The notes below the pieces were generated by a model. That model saw only the letters and a list, made by a program, of their open reading frames with translations. It had not been told where the DNA came from and did no database searches. The translations under genes were made by a program, and so were the position numbers. From contig OMZR01000023.1 in the NCBI GenBank assembly GCA_900315575.1, positions 1 to 34,882 of the forward strand: a stretch of DNA of 34,882 bases, read 5' to 3'. Of this stretch, positions 6,808 through 15,884 are shown in pieces (the first letter of the stretch is position 1; each line of letters starts with the position of its first letter). The stretch comes from an uncultured Veillonellaceae bacterium. GTDB lineage: Bacteria; Bacillota; Negativicutes; Selenomonadales; Selenomonadaceae.

Positions 6808-8895
6808 TTATTCTCCCGGTGCGCCGACGGCGACGTCTTCGAGGTGGAGCTTCGAGCCGCGCATGCTGCGGCGGAGTTCTGGCACATGGTCGCGGAACTC
6901 TGCTGCTGTTTCTCGATTCGCGAAGAACAGTCGCATGTCGAGGTGCTCGTGTTCATAGACGCGGCAGGTGAGTTCGACGGCGCCGAGGTTTTCTGTCAGG
7001 ACGCAGAGGCGCAGCCACGTTTCTTTTTTGAGCGCACCCGTCTCCTTGTCCGGCTTTGTCTCGTCGTAAACATGGATATAGGCAGGATAACTCTTCTCAT
7101 TTTCACCGAGATAGAGCGGCATCATGAAATTCATCGAACGCTGGCCAGGCTGGATGGCATGGTCGCCCTCCATCGAGCCGCGCATGGAAAAGACGAATTC
7201 CACGAGATCCTTGCTCGCTTTCTTGAGCTGGCGCGCATTGAGCTTCTTCGCGACAGAGAGGTCGCAGAGCTGCATGAACGCCCAGAGGCGCGGCAGTTCC
7301 GGGATATCGTTCTGGAGCGCCGCCTGCTGCACTGTTGCAGGGATATTTTGCTGACAGAGGCGCAGGAGAGTCTCGAGCTGGCGCGATTCCTTCGTCGAAA
7401 GCGTCTGCCCCTGCCCGTCCACAAAACTCTGCAAAAGGTTGGCATCGGCCTGCGAGAGTGTGCCCTTCTGCAGGAACAGCCGCGCGAGATTCTTCAGCGT
7501 CTGCATGGATTCGGGCGTATTCTGCATGGGCTGCTGCATCAGGAGCTCTTTCGCCTCGCGTGCTGTCATCGTCAGGTTCTGATTTTCCTGCGCTCGCGGC
7601 ATTTGAGTCGCTTGCTCCTGCATGGGTGCCTGCTGGCTGCGCGCGGTTTGCTGGCCTGCCGCGGGCGCTTCTCCTTCTGCACTCTGCGCCTCCTGCGGTG
7701 CCTGCCCTGCCGTCTGTGCCTGCGGCTCTTCGGTCTGGTTAGCAGACTGTTGCAATACCTCACCTTGCTGACGTGTTGCCTGCACCGTATTTTGCATATT
7801 CTGGGCGTTGCCCGTCTGCGCGGCATTCTGCGGCTGACCTGCGGCCGCAGGCTGTCCCTCACTGCTCCCCTGAGCGACACCATTTCCATTCGAAGCCATC
7901 TGCGTCGATGCGCCGTTCTGAGTTGCACTCTGTCCCTGGGCAGCTTGACCTTGCGTGGCCTGTCCTTGCGCTGTCTGCCCCTGTGACTGCCCCGCAACCG
8001 TTCCGCCCTGCTGAACATTTGTGGCAGTTTGGGAAGTTCTCGCCGCATTCCCTGTGGCCGTCTGTTCCTGCGCATCCTGCTGGATTCCACCATTCTGTGT
8101 CTGCTGTCCTTGCGCGGTCTGTCCCGCCTGTGCCATGCCCTGCTGCGTAGTCTGTGCCGTTGTCTGCCCCTGCGCAGCCTGTCCTTCCTGCGCGGCAGAC
8201 TGGCCTGCCATCTGCACCCCGCTTTCTGCTCCAGCATCGCTGCGCGGCATGAAGTACTGCACGAGCTGCTTGAGAAATCCCATGGTATCGGATGCTGGCG
8301 CGGCCTGCCCCTGCCCTCCGGCCGTCTGCATCGAAGTGAGGAGCTGCTGGAGCGCCGCCGGGAGATCCTGCGGATCCTTGCCATTGATAAGGTCGAACGA
8401 TGCCTTAAGGAGCAGCACGGGCTCGAAGGCATTCCCGCCTGCCTCCTGCGTGACGGCTGCCTTGAGATTCGTCAGGAGCATCTGAAGGCCGTCACTGATA
8501 TTCACGTCATAGCCCTTTTCCGCCAGGGCGCTCATCTGCATCAGCGTCCGCGCGACCGTTGTGAGCTGCTCCATGGAAAACCGCTGGCTCTCCATCGTGC
8601 TGCCGAGGCCTTCGGCGAGCGTCTGGTCGAAAGAAAACGCTTGCTTCATGACGTTCTCGATGACCTTCTGCAAATCCTGCGGCATCTTCTCGACGTTTTC
8701 CATCTCTTCGGAAGAAATCTTCGAGAGGATGCCCGCCATATCGCTGACGGCATTTTCGATGGAAACGTTTGTCTGCGGTCGGAAACCGGACGGCGTGCTT
8801 TCGCCATCCCTGCGGTTGACACCATCGACGCCGCCCGGCGCCTGCGGGCGCGCAACGGGACGGACGCCATTGACGGCTGCTGTTTCAATCGGCAT
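6808..8895 (-). CDS. FliK-like protein (flagellar hook-length control C-terminal domain), YlqG-type
   Basis: A 695-residue protein in three parts: an acidic helical N-terminal part (about 1-225), a long low-complexity Gln/Ala/Gly-rich linker (about 227-437), and a folded C-terminal part. The last 90 residues (WLRLCVLTENLGAVELTCRVYEHE..., then RLFFANRETAAEFR) match the FliK C-terminal domain, which in flagella contacts FlhB to switch export specificity. No flagellar gene is nearby. It follows rbgA and rnhB, as ylqG does in Bacillus subtilis, so it is probably the orphan FliK-like paralogue rather than the real hook-length ruler. ATG at 8895 overlaps the rnhB end by 11 bp; a GTG at 8904 is an alternative. 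Role unknown. Confidence 0.72.
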   Translation of the reverse strand: MPIETAAVNGVRPVARPQAPGGVDGVNRRDGESTPSGFRPQTNVSIENAVSDMAGILSKISSEEMENVEKMPQDLQKVIENVMKQAFSFDQTLAEGLGSTMESQRFSMEQLTTVARTLMQMSALAEKGYDVNISDGLQMLLTNLKAAVTQEAGGNAFEPVLLLKASFDLINGKDPQDLPAALQQLLTSMQTAGGQGQAAPASDTMGFLKQLVQYFMPRSDAGAESGVQMAGQSAAQEGQAAQGQTTAQTTQQGMAQAGQTAQGQQTQNGGIQQDAQEQTATGNAARTSQTATNVQQGGTVAGQSQGQTAQGQATQGQAAQGQSATQNGASTQMASNGNGVAQGSSEGQPAAAGQPQNAAQTGNAQNMQNTVQATRQQGEVLQQSANQTEEPQAQTAGQAPQEAQSAEGEAPAAGQQTARSQQAPMQEQATQMPRAQENQNLTMTAREAKELLMQQPMQNTPESMQTLKNLARLFLQKGTLSQADANLLQSFVDGQGQTLSTKESRQLETLLRLCQQNIPATVQQAALQNDIPELPRLWAFMQLCDLSVAKKLNARQLKKASKDLVEFVFSMRGSMEGDHAIQPGQRSMNFMMPLYLGENEKSYPAYIHVYDETKPDKETGALKKETWLRLCVLTENLGAVELTCRVYEHEHLDMRLFFANRETAAEFRDHVPELRRSMRGSKLHLEDVAVGAPGE
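7585..8217. repeat. Low-complexity Gln/Ala/Gly-coding stretch inside the FliK-like gene
   Basis: Codes for imperfect tandem units of the type GQTAQ, GQATQ and GQAAQ within a linker of over 200 residues that contains few hydrophobic residues. Length is likely to vary between strains through repeat slippage. The linker is probably disordered. Confidence 0.75.
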
Positions 8896-9709
8896 GATGA
8901 CCACTTCTTTCTACAGCATCATTGAGTGCATCCCGCCAAGCCTTTGTCATCGCTACCGGCGAAAACGACATGCGATGAATCGGGCAAGGGCCATATTTTC
9001 GAAGAGCTGCCATGTGCTCTTCCGTGCCATAACCTTTATGATGCGCGAAACCGTATTCCGGGTACGCTTTGTCATACTGCATCATCAATCGGTCACGCGT
9101 GACCTTCGCGATGATCGAAGCTGCGGCAATCGACGCCGACTTCGCATCGCCCTTGATGATTGATTCCTCGGGCATCGGCAGTTTTTCGAGATGCACGGCA
9201 TCAATGAGGACTTTCTGCGGCATAGGGTCGAGGCCGAAAATCGCCTCGTACATGCCATTCATCGTCGCCTGATAGATGTTGACGCGGTCGATCGTCTTCG
9301 CATCGACAAGGACCGAGCTCACGGCGATGGCCTTTTCCTGGATTTCATCGTAAAGTTCTTCACGCACCTTCGGCGAAAGCTTTTTCGAATCATTGAGCTT
9401 CGGCAGGAACAGCCCGCGCGGCAGGATGACAGCCGCGACGGACACAGGCCCCGCGAGCGGGCCGCGCCCTGCCTCATCGACACCGGCAACAAGCTCATAG
9501 CCTTCGTCCGCCGCTGCATTTTCATACGCATAGAGCGCTGCCACGCGCTCGCGCTCGGTCTGCTCGCGTTCATAGCGCCGCACGAGCCGCGCTACGCCCT
9601 GCCGCGCGTCAAGACGGCAGGCTTCGATGAGGTCTTTCGAAATTTCCGTGCCATCTGCTGGAAAAAGCGCCGCTTCGACCTCGCGAATCTTCATGCCCGA
9701 TGTATCCAT
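8885..9709 (-). CDS. rnhB: Ribonuclease HII
   Basis: A 274-residue endonuclease that cuts the RNA strand of RNA-DNA hybrids and single ribonucleotides in DNA. The family motifs are in order: GVDEAGRGPLAGPV with the catalytic Asp-Glu, LNDSKKLS, VLIDAVHL, DAKSASIAAASIIAKVTRD, then HKGYGTEEH and YGPCPIHRMSFSPV. The first 70 residues form an N-terminal extension longer than in E. coli RnhB but usual in Firmicutes. ATG at 9709 is chosen because GGGGAGG lies 7 bp upstream, inside the end of rbgA. The rbgA stop and this ATG are one base apart, so the two are translationally close. Confidence 0.96.
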   Translation of the reverse strand: MDTSGMKIREVEAALFPADGTEISKDLIEACRLDARQGVARLVRRYEREQTERERVAALYAYENAAADEGYELVAGVDEAGRGPLAGPVSVAAVILPRGLFLPKLNDSKKLSPKVREELYDEIQEKAIAVSSVLVDAKTIDRVNIYQATMNGMYEAIFGLDPMPQKVLIDAVHLEKLPMPEESIIKGDAKSASIAAASIIAKVTRDRLMMQYDKAYPEYGFAHHKGYGTEEHMAALRKYGPCPIHRMSFSPVAMTKAWRDALNDAVERSGHHAD

Positions 9710-9710
9710 C

Positions 9711-10646
9711 TTACGGCCTCCCCTCGGCTGAATCTGCCGATGGCTCTTCCTGCTCCGGCTTGCTGTCCTCTTTCGGCACATCATCGAGCGTCACAAGGCC
9801 GAGCTTGCCAGCGCGGAACTCCGTCATCACGATGCGCACGGCCTTTTCCGTATCAACGACACCGCCCTTCACGAGACAGCCGCGCTTGCGGCCGATGAGT
9901 TCGAGGAGCTCATATCCCTTTTCTGGCAGCTCGCCTGTGAGCTTGAAACGTTCGGCCAGCCGCTCGGGATAGCTTCGGCGCAGCGTTTCGAGCAGCAGAC
10001 TCGCGACCTGCTCCTGGTCGTAAATGTCGTCGTTGATCGCGCCCGTGAACGCGAGCTTCAGGCCGACTTCCATGTCCTCGAACTTCGGCCAGAGGATACC
10101 CGGCATGTCCAGAAGGTCAAGATTCGCGCCAATCTTCACCCACTGTTTCGCGCGCGTCAGCCCCGGCGTATTCGCCGTCTTCGTCCGCGCCGCGCCTGCG
10201 AGGCGGTTGATCAGCGACGACTTGCCGACATTCGGGATGCCGAGAATCATGCAGCGTGCCGCGCGTCCGCGCCCGCCGTTCTTCACGAACTTCTCTGTCT
10301 TCGGCCGCGCGAGATCTTCCGCCGCCTGCGTGAGCTGCTTCATGCCCTTGCCCTTGTTCGCGTCAATAGCCACGGCACGGATGCCGCGTGCACGGAAATA
10401 CGCGAGCCACGCCTTCGTCGCGGCTGGGTCGGCGAGGTCAGACTTATTGAGCGCGATGACGCGCGGCTTTCCCTGAATGATTTCCGCAAGCATCGGATTC
10501 GCACTCGCCGCCGGGATCCGCGCATCCCGCAGCTCCACAACGACATCGACGAGCTTCAGGTTCTCCTCAATCAGCCGCTGCGCCTTCTTCATGTGGCCGG
10601 GGAACCATTGGAGGCTCGGCAGTTCCCTTTGTGTATCTCGTTCCAT
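9711..10646 (-). CDS. rbgA: Ribosome biogenesis GTPase A (YlqF/RbgA)
   Basis: A 311-residue circularly permuted GTPase that takes part in late assembly of the 50S subunit. The G motifs appear in the permuted order: G4 NKSD near residue 65, G1 GIPNVGKSS near 130, then a threonine-containing NTPGLT for G2 and G3 DMPG. The N-terminal WFPGHM signature is intact. The C-terminus has an acidic tail rich in Glu and Asp. ATG at 10646 has AGGA 9 bp upstream; an in-frame TTG at 10664 lies in the terminator-like leader and is less likely. It heads the rbgA-rnhB-FliK-like unit. Confidence 0.95.
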   Translation of the reverse strand: MERDTQRELPSLQWFPGHMKKAQRLIEENLKLVDVVVELRDARIPAASANPMLAEIIQGKPRVIALNKSDLADPAATKAWLAYFRARGIRAVAIDANKGKGMKQLTQAAEDLARPKTEKFVKNGGRGRAARCMILGIPNVGKSSLINRLAGAARTKTANTPGLTRAKQWVKIGANLDLLDMPGILWPKFEDMEVGLKLAFTGAINDDIYDQEQVASLLLETLRRSYPERLAERFKLTGELPEKGYELLELIGRKRGCLVKGGVVDTEKAVRIVMTEFRAGKLGLVTLDDVPKEDSKPEQEEPSADSAEGRP

Positions 10647-10662
10647 CCGTTCATTTCCTTTC

Positions 10663-10689
10663 AAAAAAATAGAAGCAAGCTTCTATTTT
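10663..10689 (-). terminator. Terminator hairpin between aroE and rbgA (possible attenuator)
   Basis: AAAATAGAAG (10666-10675) pairs perfectly with CTTCTATTTT (10680-10689) around a 4-nt loop that reads CTTG on the minus strand, and a T run follows at 10665-10663. A second copy of the left half (10698-10712) can pair with the same partner, so two alternative hairpins exist. It ends aroE transcripts but also lies inside the rbgA leader predicted from the promoter at 10736-10708. Confidence 0.8.
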
Positions 10690-10707
10690 CATAGACTGCT
10701 TGCTTCT

Positions 10708-10736
10708 ATTTTATCGAACGAACCCAATTCATGCAA
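10708..10736 (-). promoter_or_regulatory. Promoter of the rbgA operon
   Basis: On the minus strand TTGCAT (10736-10731), a 17-bp spacer and TAAAAT (10713-10708). The predicted start lies near 10700, upstream of a complete intrinsic terminator, so transcripts would have to pass it to reach rbgA. Confidence 0.55.
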
Positions 10737-10765
10737 CCATCTGACGGAGATTTGTCCACGCTTTC

Positions 10766-11662
10766 TCAATCCTGTACGTGGCTGCTGATGCTCGCGGCCT
10801 CCAGCTGCTCGCGCAGCACCGTCTTCATGACGCCGGTGTCGGCTTCCTTTCCGAACCAGAGCCGGAAAGCCGCCGCGCCCTGGAGGACGAGCATGTCCTC
10901 GCCGTTGAGCGTCGGATGGCCGAGCGCTGCGGCTTCGTGGAGAAAGCGCGTCTCTGCCGGCGTGTAGATGATGTCGTAGGCGAAAGCGCCGGGCTTGGCG
11001 CTGCGCCAGTCGACGGGCGGCTTGTTGTCGACGGCCGGCATCATGCCGAGCGGCGTGACATTGACGACGAGATCGGCATGCGAGAACGCGCCTTCGAAAT
11101 CCATCGCGCTCCAATGGATCGCCTTGAGCCGCGTGCCGAGCATGCTGGCCCGTTCGGCGAAGTCATCGATGAGGGCTTCCGCCTTCTCCGGATGGCGCAC
11201 GGCGAGCGTGACCTGCATGGCATGGGACTTCATGAGCCCCCAGAGCGCTGCGCGCGCCGCGCCGCCCGCGCCGAGCATGACGACTTCCTTTTCCGCCGGA
11301 TCGAAGCCAGCGTCCCGGAGGCCGCCGAGGAAGCCGAGCACATCCGTGTTGTACCCTTTGAGCACGCCGCCATCGTTGACGACCGTATTGACAGCGCCGA
11401 TGGCCGCCGCATCCTCGTCGATCTCATCAAGGTAGTTCATGATCGCCTGCTTATGCGGAATCGTGACATTCCAGCCGCGGAAATGCAGCGCGCGCAAGCC
11501 AGCCACGGCCAGCGGCAGCATCGACGGCTCGACGGCGAACGCCGTATAGACGGCGTCAACGCCCGCCTGTTCGATCGCCGCATTCTGCATGGCCGGCGAG
11601 AAGGAATGCGCGATGGGCCAGCCCATGACGCCGAGGTTCTGTGTGCTTCCTGTCACCCTCAT
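10766..11662 (-). CDS. aroE: Shikimate dehydrogenase
   Basis: A 298-residue NADPH-dependent enzyme that reduces 3-dehydroshikimate to shikimate in aromatic amino acid synthesis. Substrate-binding residues are in HSFSPAM (the S-x-S pair), NVTIPHK (catalytic lysine) and GYNTD. The nucleotide site is GAGGAARAAL with a following VRHPEKA. Near the C-terminus, GEDMLVLQGAAAFRLW matches the family. ATG at 11662 has GAGGTG 7 bp upstream. It is the last gene of the pheS-pheT-zapA-pncB-aroE run, 30 bp after pncB, so uncharged tRNA-Phe acting through the T-box probably controls it too. Confidence 0.96.
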   Translation of the reverse strand: MRVTGSTQNLGVMGWPIAHSFSPAMQNAAIEQAGVDAVYTAFAVEPSMLPLAVAGLRALHFRGWNVTIPHKQAIMNYLDEIDEDAAAIGAVNTVVNDGGVLKGYNTDVLGFLGGLRDAGFDPAEKEVVMLGAGGAARAALWGLMKSHAMQVTLAVRHPEKAEALIDDFAERASMLGTRLKAIHWSAMDFEGAFSHADLVVNVTPLGMMPAVDNKPPVDWRSAKPGAFAYDIIYTPAETRFLHEAAALGHPTLNGEDMLVLQGAAAFRLWFGKEADTGVMKTVLREQLEAASISSHVQD

Positions 11663-11692
11663 CTTTTTTCACCTCGCTTCATCCAAACAGAA

Positions 11693-13150
11693 TCAGCCAT
11701 GCTGCTTGCGGGTCTCGTACAAGAGACCCATTTTCATTTCATAGTAATCCGGCGTCATATCGAGGTAATGACGGTGCGGATTCTCAAAGCGCTGCTCCTC
11801 TTCCCAGATCTCGCTGTCGAGCTGCTTTTTGACATAGGCGCGGATCTCGTCGAGCTTCGGCAGCTCTTCCGTGCGCTTGCCGTCCTTGACATAGCAGCGG
11901 CGCAGATTCTTGATCGTGCAGCCCTCGAACGAGCGGTTCTTCCACGGCTTCACGGGATCGACGTAGCGGAACGGCTCGCTCATATCGATGGGCTCGCCGG
12001 AGAGTGCGAGCAGGTCGGCAACGGCATGGCCGTCGGCGTCATAGACGCGATAAAGGTCTTTGAGCCCCGGATTCGTAATTTTCTCGACGTTCTCCGAGAC
12101 CTTGATGCGCGGCGCGAATTCGCCGTTTTCTTCGACGGCGGCCAGCTTGTAAACCGCGCCGAACACCGGCTCCGACTTCGCCGTGATCAGGCGCTCGCCG
12201 ATGCCGAAACTGTCGATGCATGCGCCCTGCTGCAAGAGCGACGACACCGTGAACTCATCGAGGCTGTTCGACACGACGATCTTGCAGTCCGGCAGGCCCG
12301 CCTCATCGAGCATCTTGCGCACGCGCTTCGAGAGATACGCGAGGTCGCCCGAATCGATGCGGATGCCGACGAGGCGCTTGCCCATCGGCTCGAGGACTTC
12401 ATGCGCGACGCGGATGGCGTTCGGGATGCCCGAATGGATCACATCGTACGTATCGACGAGCAGCACCGTCGCATCGGGATACGTCTCCGCGTATTTCTTG
12501 AAGGACTCGTACTCGTTGCCATAGAACATGACCCAGCTGTGCGCCATCGTGCCGCTGATCGGGATGTCAAACATCTGGCCGGCGGTCACGGTCGCCGTAC
12601 CGACGACGCCGCCGATATAGGCCGCGCGCGCACCATACGTCGCGGCATCCATGTTGTGCGCACGGCGGGCGCCGAAATCGGAAACCGCGCGACCCGCCGC
12701 TGCCTTGCAGATGCGGCGCGACTTCGTCGCGATCAGCGACTGGTGGTTGACCTGCGCGAGGATCGCCGTCTCGACGAGCTGCGCGTCGATGAGCGGCGCG
12801 ACGACCGTCAGGATCGGCTCGTTCGGGTACATGACCGTACCCTCGGGCAGCGCGTAGATATCGCCCTTGAACTGGAAGTTGCGGAGGTAATCGAGGAATT
12901 CCTCGGAAAACATGTGCTGTGCGCGGAAATACGCGACATCTTCCTCGGAAAAGCGCATGTTCTCGACGTACTCGATGACCTGCTCGAGGCCGGCGAAAAT
13001 GGCGAAGCCGCCCTCGTCCGGATTCTTGCGGTAAAAGACATCGAACGCGACCTTCGCATCCTTGTCATTGCTCGCGAAATAGCCGTTCGCCATGGTCATC
13101 TCGTAGAAATCCATCATCATTGTGAGGTTTCGTTTGTCAAACTGTGTCAT
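11693..13150 (-). CDS. pncB: Nicotinate phosphoribosyltransferase
   Basis: A 485-residue enzyme that joins nicotinate to phosphoribosyl pyrophosphate, with ATP use, to give nicotinate mononucleotide in NAD salvage. The N-terminal MMMDFYEMTMANGYF, the central SGTMAHSWVM and GIRIDSGDLAYLSK segments, and KIVVSNSLDEF are characteristic. The length fits the longer Firmicute type. TAAGGAG just upstream of ATG 13150 overlaps the end of zapA (10-bp gap), so it is translated within the pheST operon. No other NAD gene is adjacent. Confidence 0.95.
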   Translation of the reverse strand: MTQFDKRNLTMMMDFYEMTMANGYFASNDKDAKVAFDVFYRKNPDEGGFAIFAGLEQVIEYVENMRFSEEDVAYFRAQHMFSEEFLDYLRNFQFKGDIYALPEGTVMYPNEPILTVVAPLIDAQLVETAILAQVNHQSLIATKSRRICKAAAGRAVSDFGARRAHNMDAATYGARAAYIGGVVGTATVTAGQMFDIPISGTMAHSWVMFYGNEYESFKKYAETYPDATVLLVDTYDVIHSGIPNAIRVAHEVLEPMGKRLVGIRIDSGDLAYLSKRVRKMLDEAGLPDCKIVVSNSLDEFTVSSLLQQGACIDSFGIGERLITAKSEPVFGAVYKLAAVEENGEFAPRIKVSENVEKITNPGLKDLYRVYDADGHAVADLLALSGEPIDMSEPFRYVDPVKPWKNRSFEGCTIKNLRRCYVKDGKRTEELPKLDEIRAYVKKQLDSEIWEEEQRFENPHRHYLDMTPDYYEMKMGLLYETRKQHG

Positions 13151-13160
13151 GACCTACTCC

Positions 13161-13415
13161 TTACTTGTCTTCGAGCAACTGCATGAGCTCGTCATAATCC
13201 TTCTTGAGATCGGCGTACTCGCTCGCCATCTGCAGCGCCGCGAGCACGGCGATCTTGCGCGTGTCGAGGCTGCGCGTCATCTTCGCGGCCGTCTTCATGC
13301 GCTCGTCCACGACGGCGGCGAGGCGCCGCAGCTCCTCGGGATCGCCATCGGTCTTGAAAGGATACGTATCGCCGAAAATCTCGACATTCACTTTCTGGCT
13401 CGGTTTCTTTTCCAT
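13161..13415 (-). CDS. zapA: Cell division protein ZapA
   Basis: An 84-residue protein of the ZapA family, which binds FtsZ and promotes bundling of the division ring. Core features are VNVEIFGDTYPFKTDGDPEELRR at the start (globular domain) and a C-terminal coiled coil from about residue 50 (IAVLAALQMASEYADLKKDYDELMQLLEDK). ATG at 13415 follows AGGTGA. It lies 10 bp after pheT and 10 bp before pncB. A zapA gene directly after pheT is common in Firmicutes, which supports the call. Confidence 0.92.
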   Translation of the reverse strand: MEKKPSQKVNVEIFGDTYPFKTDGDPEELRRLAAVVDERMKTAAKMTRSLDTRKIAVLAALQMASEYADLKKDYDELMQLLEDK

Positions 13416-13425
13416 GAAATCACCT

Positions 13426-15861
13426 TCAAGCGCGAAGCTCGGCAGCAAACGACTTCTCAACGGCCGCGACGATGTTCTGGAACGCCGTATCAGCCTCATC
13501 ATCCGTCAGCGTGCGGTCCTTGCTCTGGAACGTCAGGCGGAACGCGAGGCTCTTCTTGTCCGCTGCGATGTTCTTGCCCGTGTAGACGTCGAACAGCGTG
13601 ACGCCCGTGAAGTGCTTGCCGCCATTCTTCTGGATGACCTTCTCGATGTCGGCCGACTGTACATCCAGATCGACGAGCAGCGCGAGGTCGCGCTCGATGG
13701 CAGGATACTTCGGCAGCGATTCGAAATGGAATTTCTTGCCCGCGTATTTCATCAGCGTCTCAAGGTCCATCTCGAAGAGGTAGACTTTCTGCTTGATGCC
13801 GAAGTTCGCCGCCGCTTCCGGATGGAGCTCGCCGACGACCGCGATGACCTCGCGGCCTTTCTTGAAGAATGCCGTCTTGCCCGGATGGAGCGCGAAATGT
13901 TCGCCAGCCTCGACCGTGTATTTCGAGATGCTGAGGCGCGCAAAAAGCTGCTCAACGATGCCTTTCATGTCGTAGAAATCGACAATGTCGTTCGTCTGGT
14001 TCCACGAAGCCTCGTCGCGGCGCCCCGTGATGAGACCGACGATCTTGAGCTTTTCGTCCGGGAGCTCCGTCAGTGGCAGCTGCTTCGGATAGAACACCGG
14101 CGCGACATCAAAGAGCTTGAGGTCCATATTCTTACGCGAGAAGTTGCGCACGGCGTTCTCCATAATGCTCGTGAGCAGGCACGTGCGGACGAGCGGCGCC
14201 TCATCCGTCAGCGGGTTCATGATCGGGATGGCGCGGCGCAGCTCGCTGTCCTCCGGCACGCGCAGCTTGTCAAAGAGGTCCGTGCTCGTAAAGCTGAATG
14301 ACAGTTCCTCCGTCATGCCGAGCGAGACGAGGATATGCTTGACCTGCGTCTCGAACGCCTGCTTTTCGCTCTGATGGCCCTGCATCATGCGGCCGAACGG
14401 CGTCGCGGACACGATGTTGCCAAAGCCATAGATGCGCGCGACTTCCTCGGAGAGGTCGTCCATGCGCGAGCAGTCGTTGCGCCACGACGGAACCGTGACG
14501 TGGTAGCTCTCATTGCCCTTGTCCTCGACCTCGAAGCCGAGCTTCGTGAGGATGGCGACCATGTCCTTGCTGGAGAGTTCCGTGCCGAGGCGGCCGTTGA
14601 TCTGCGCGGCCGTGAAATCAATCGTCGTCGGCGCTTTCGGCGCTGGATAGCAATCGACAATGCCCTGCGTGACCGTGCAAGCGCCCATGTCCTGCAGCAG
14701 CTGGCAGGCGCGGTCGAGCGCGCGCGGCGTGTTCGTAACATCGACACCGCGCTCAAAGCGGCCCGATGCCTCGGAATGGAGGCCGCAGGCACGCGACGTG
14801 CGGCGGATGCTCGGACCATAGAACGAAGCGGCCTCGAAGACAACCGTCGTCGTCTTGTCCGTGATTTCCGTTTCGAAGCCGCCCATGATGCCCGCAAGGC
14901 CGGCTGGATGCTCAGCGTCGGCAATCACGAGTTCGTCACCCTTCGCGATGCGCGACGTGTCATCGAGCGTATGGAGGTTCTCGCCCGCTGCTGCGCGGCG
15001 CGCCGTCAGCTGGTGGCCCGTGATTTCATCGTAGTCATAGGCATGCATCGGCTGGCCGAGCTCGAGCATGACGAAATTCGTGACGTCGACGACGTTGTTG
15101 ATGGCGCGGATGCCGGCACCTTCGAGGCGCTCCTGCATCCAGGCCGGCGACGGGCCGATCTTGACGTTCTTGACGACACGCGCACTGAAGCGGTCGCAGA
15201 GATCATTTGCTTCGATGCCGACTTTTACGAGGTCAGCGGCTTTTGCTGCATCGTCCTCCTTGCAGGCAATCGCCGGCCATTTCGGCGTGTTGCCCGTCAG
15301 CACGGCGATCTCGCGCACGAGGCCGAGCACGCTGAAGCAGTCGCCGCGGTTCGCCGTGAGCTCGAATTCGAGGATGACATCGCTCTTGCCGAGCACGTCT
15401 TTCGCGGACACGCCGACCGGCGTGTCATCTGGCAGGATGTAGATGCCGTTGAGCTGGTCTTCCGTCATCTTCGACGTGTCGAGATGGAGCTCGCCCGCCG
15501 AGCAGAGCATGCCGTTCGACGGCAGGCCGCGCAACTTGCCTTTCTTGATATGGACGCCGTTTGGCAGATGCGCGCCGACCATCGCGACCGGCACGACCTG
15601 GCCCTGACGGACATTCTGCGCACCCGTGATGATCTGGATGAGGTCGGGCTTGCCCACATTCATCTGGCAGACCCAGAGGTGGTCGGAGTCCGGATGGCGC
15701 TCGATTTTCTCGATGCGGCCCGTCACGACGCTCTCGAGGCCCGCGTCCGCGCGGATGACGTTTTCCACCGGCACGCCGGCCATCGTGAAGCGGTCGGCCA
15801 GCTCTTCCGCCGTCCAATCGAAATCAATATAATCTTTCAACCACTGAATGGAAACTTGCAT
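13426..15861 (-). CDS. pheT: Phenylalanine-tRNA ligase beta subunit
   Basis: An 811-residue subunit of the alpha2-beta2 enzyme that charges tRNA-Phe. Domains run in the usual order: N-terminal MQVSIQWLKDYIDFDWTAEEL, tRNA-binding OB domain (about 40-150), the B3/B4 editing region (about 210-370) with GRFERGVD, a B5 domain (about 400-470), the catalytic-like core, and a C-terminal anticodon-binding FDX-ACB domain (about 715-811, PKYPAIERDLALLVD). Length is close to the Bacillus protein. AGGAG lies 10 bp before ATG 15861. It follows pheS after 23 bp. Confidence 0.97.
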   Translation of the reverse strand: MQVSIQWLKDYIDFDWTAEELADRFTMAGVPVENVIRADAGLESVVTGRIEKIERHPDSDHLWVCQMNVGKPDLIQIITGAQNVRQGQVVPVAMVGAHLPNGVHIKKGKLRGLPSNGMLCSAGELHLDTSKMTEDQLNGIYILPDDTPVGVSAKDVLGKSDVILEFELTANRGDCFSVLGLVREIAVLTGNTPKWPAIACKEDDAAKAADLVKVGIEANDLCDRFSARVVKNVKIGPSPAWMQERLEGAGIRAINNVVDVTNFVMLELGQPMHAYDYDEITGHQLTARRAAAGENLHTLDDTSRIAKGDELVIADAEHPAGLAGIMGGFETEITDKTTTVVFEAASFYGPSIRRTSRACGLHSEASGRFERGVDVTNTPRALDRACQLLQDMGACTVTQGIVDCYPAPKAPTTIDFTAAQINGRLGTELSSKDMVAILTKLGFEVEDKGNESYHVTVPSWRNDCSRMDDLSEEVARIYGFGNIVSATPFGRMMQGHQSEKQAFETQVKHILVSLGMTEELSFSFTSTDLFDKLRVPEDSELRRAIPIMNPLTDEAPLVRTCLLTSIMENAVRNFSRKNMDLKLFDVAPVFYPKQLPLTELPDEKLKIVGLITGRRDEASWNQTNDIVDFYDMKGIVEQLFARLSISKYTVEAGEHFALHPGKTAFFKKGREVIAVVGELHPEAAANFGIKQKVYLFEMDLETLMKYAGKKFHFESLPKYPAIERDLALLVDLDVQSADIEKVIQKNGGKHFTGVTLFDVYTGKNIAADKKSLAFRLTFQSKDRTLTDDEADTAFQNIVAAVEKSFAAELRA

Positions 15862-15884
15862 GTTGTTTGTTCTCCTTCACAAAA

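Noticed and set aside
10778-13186. An 802-codon open frame on the plus strand, opposite aroE and pncB
   Set aside because: It mirrors two well-identified minus-strand genes, its product is rich in Arg, Asp, His and Leu with no family motif, and it has no ribosome binding site. Such frames are expected opposite GC-rich genes.
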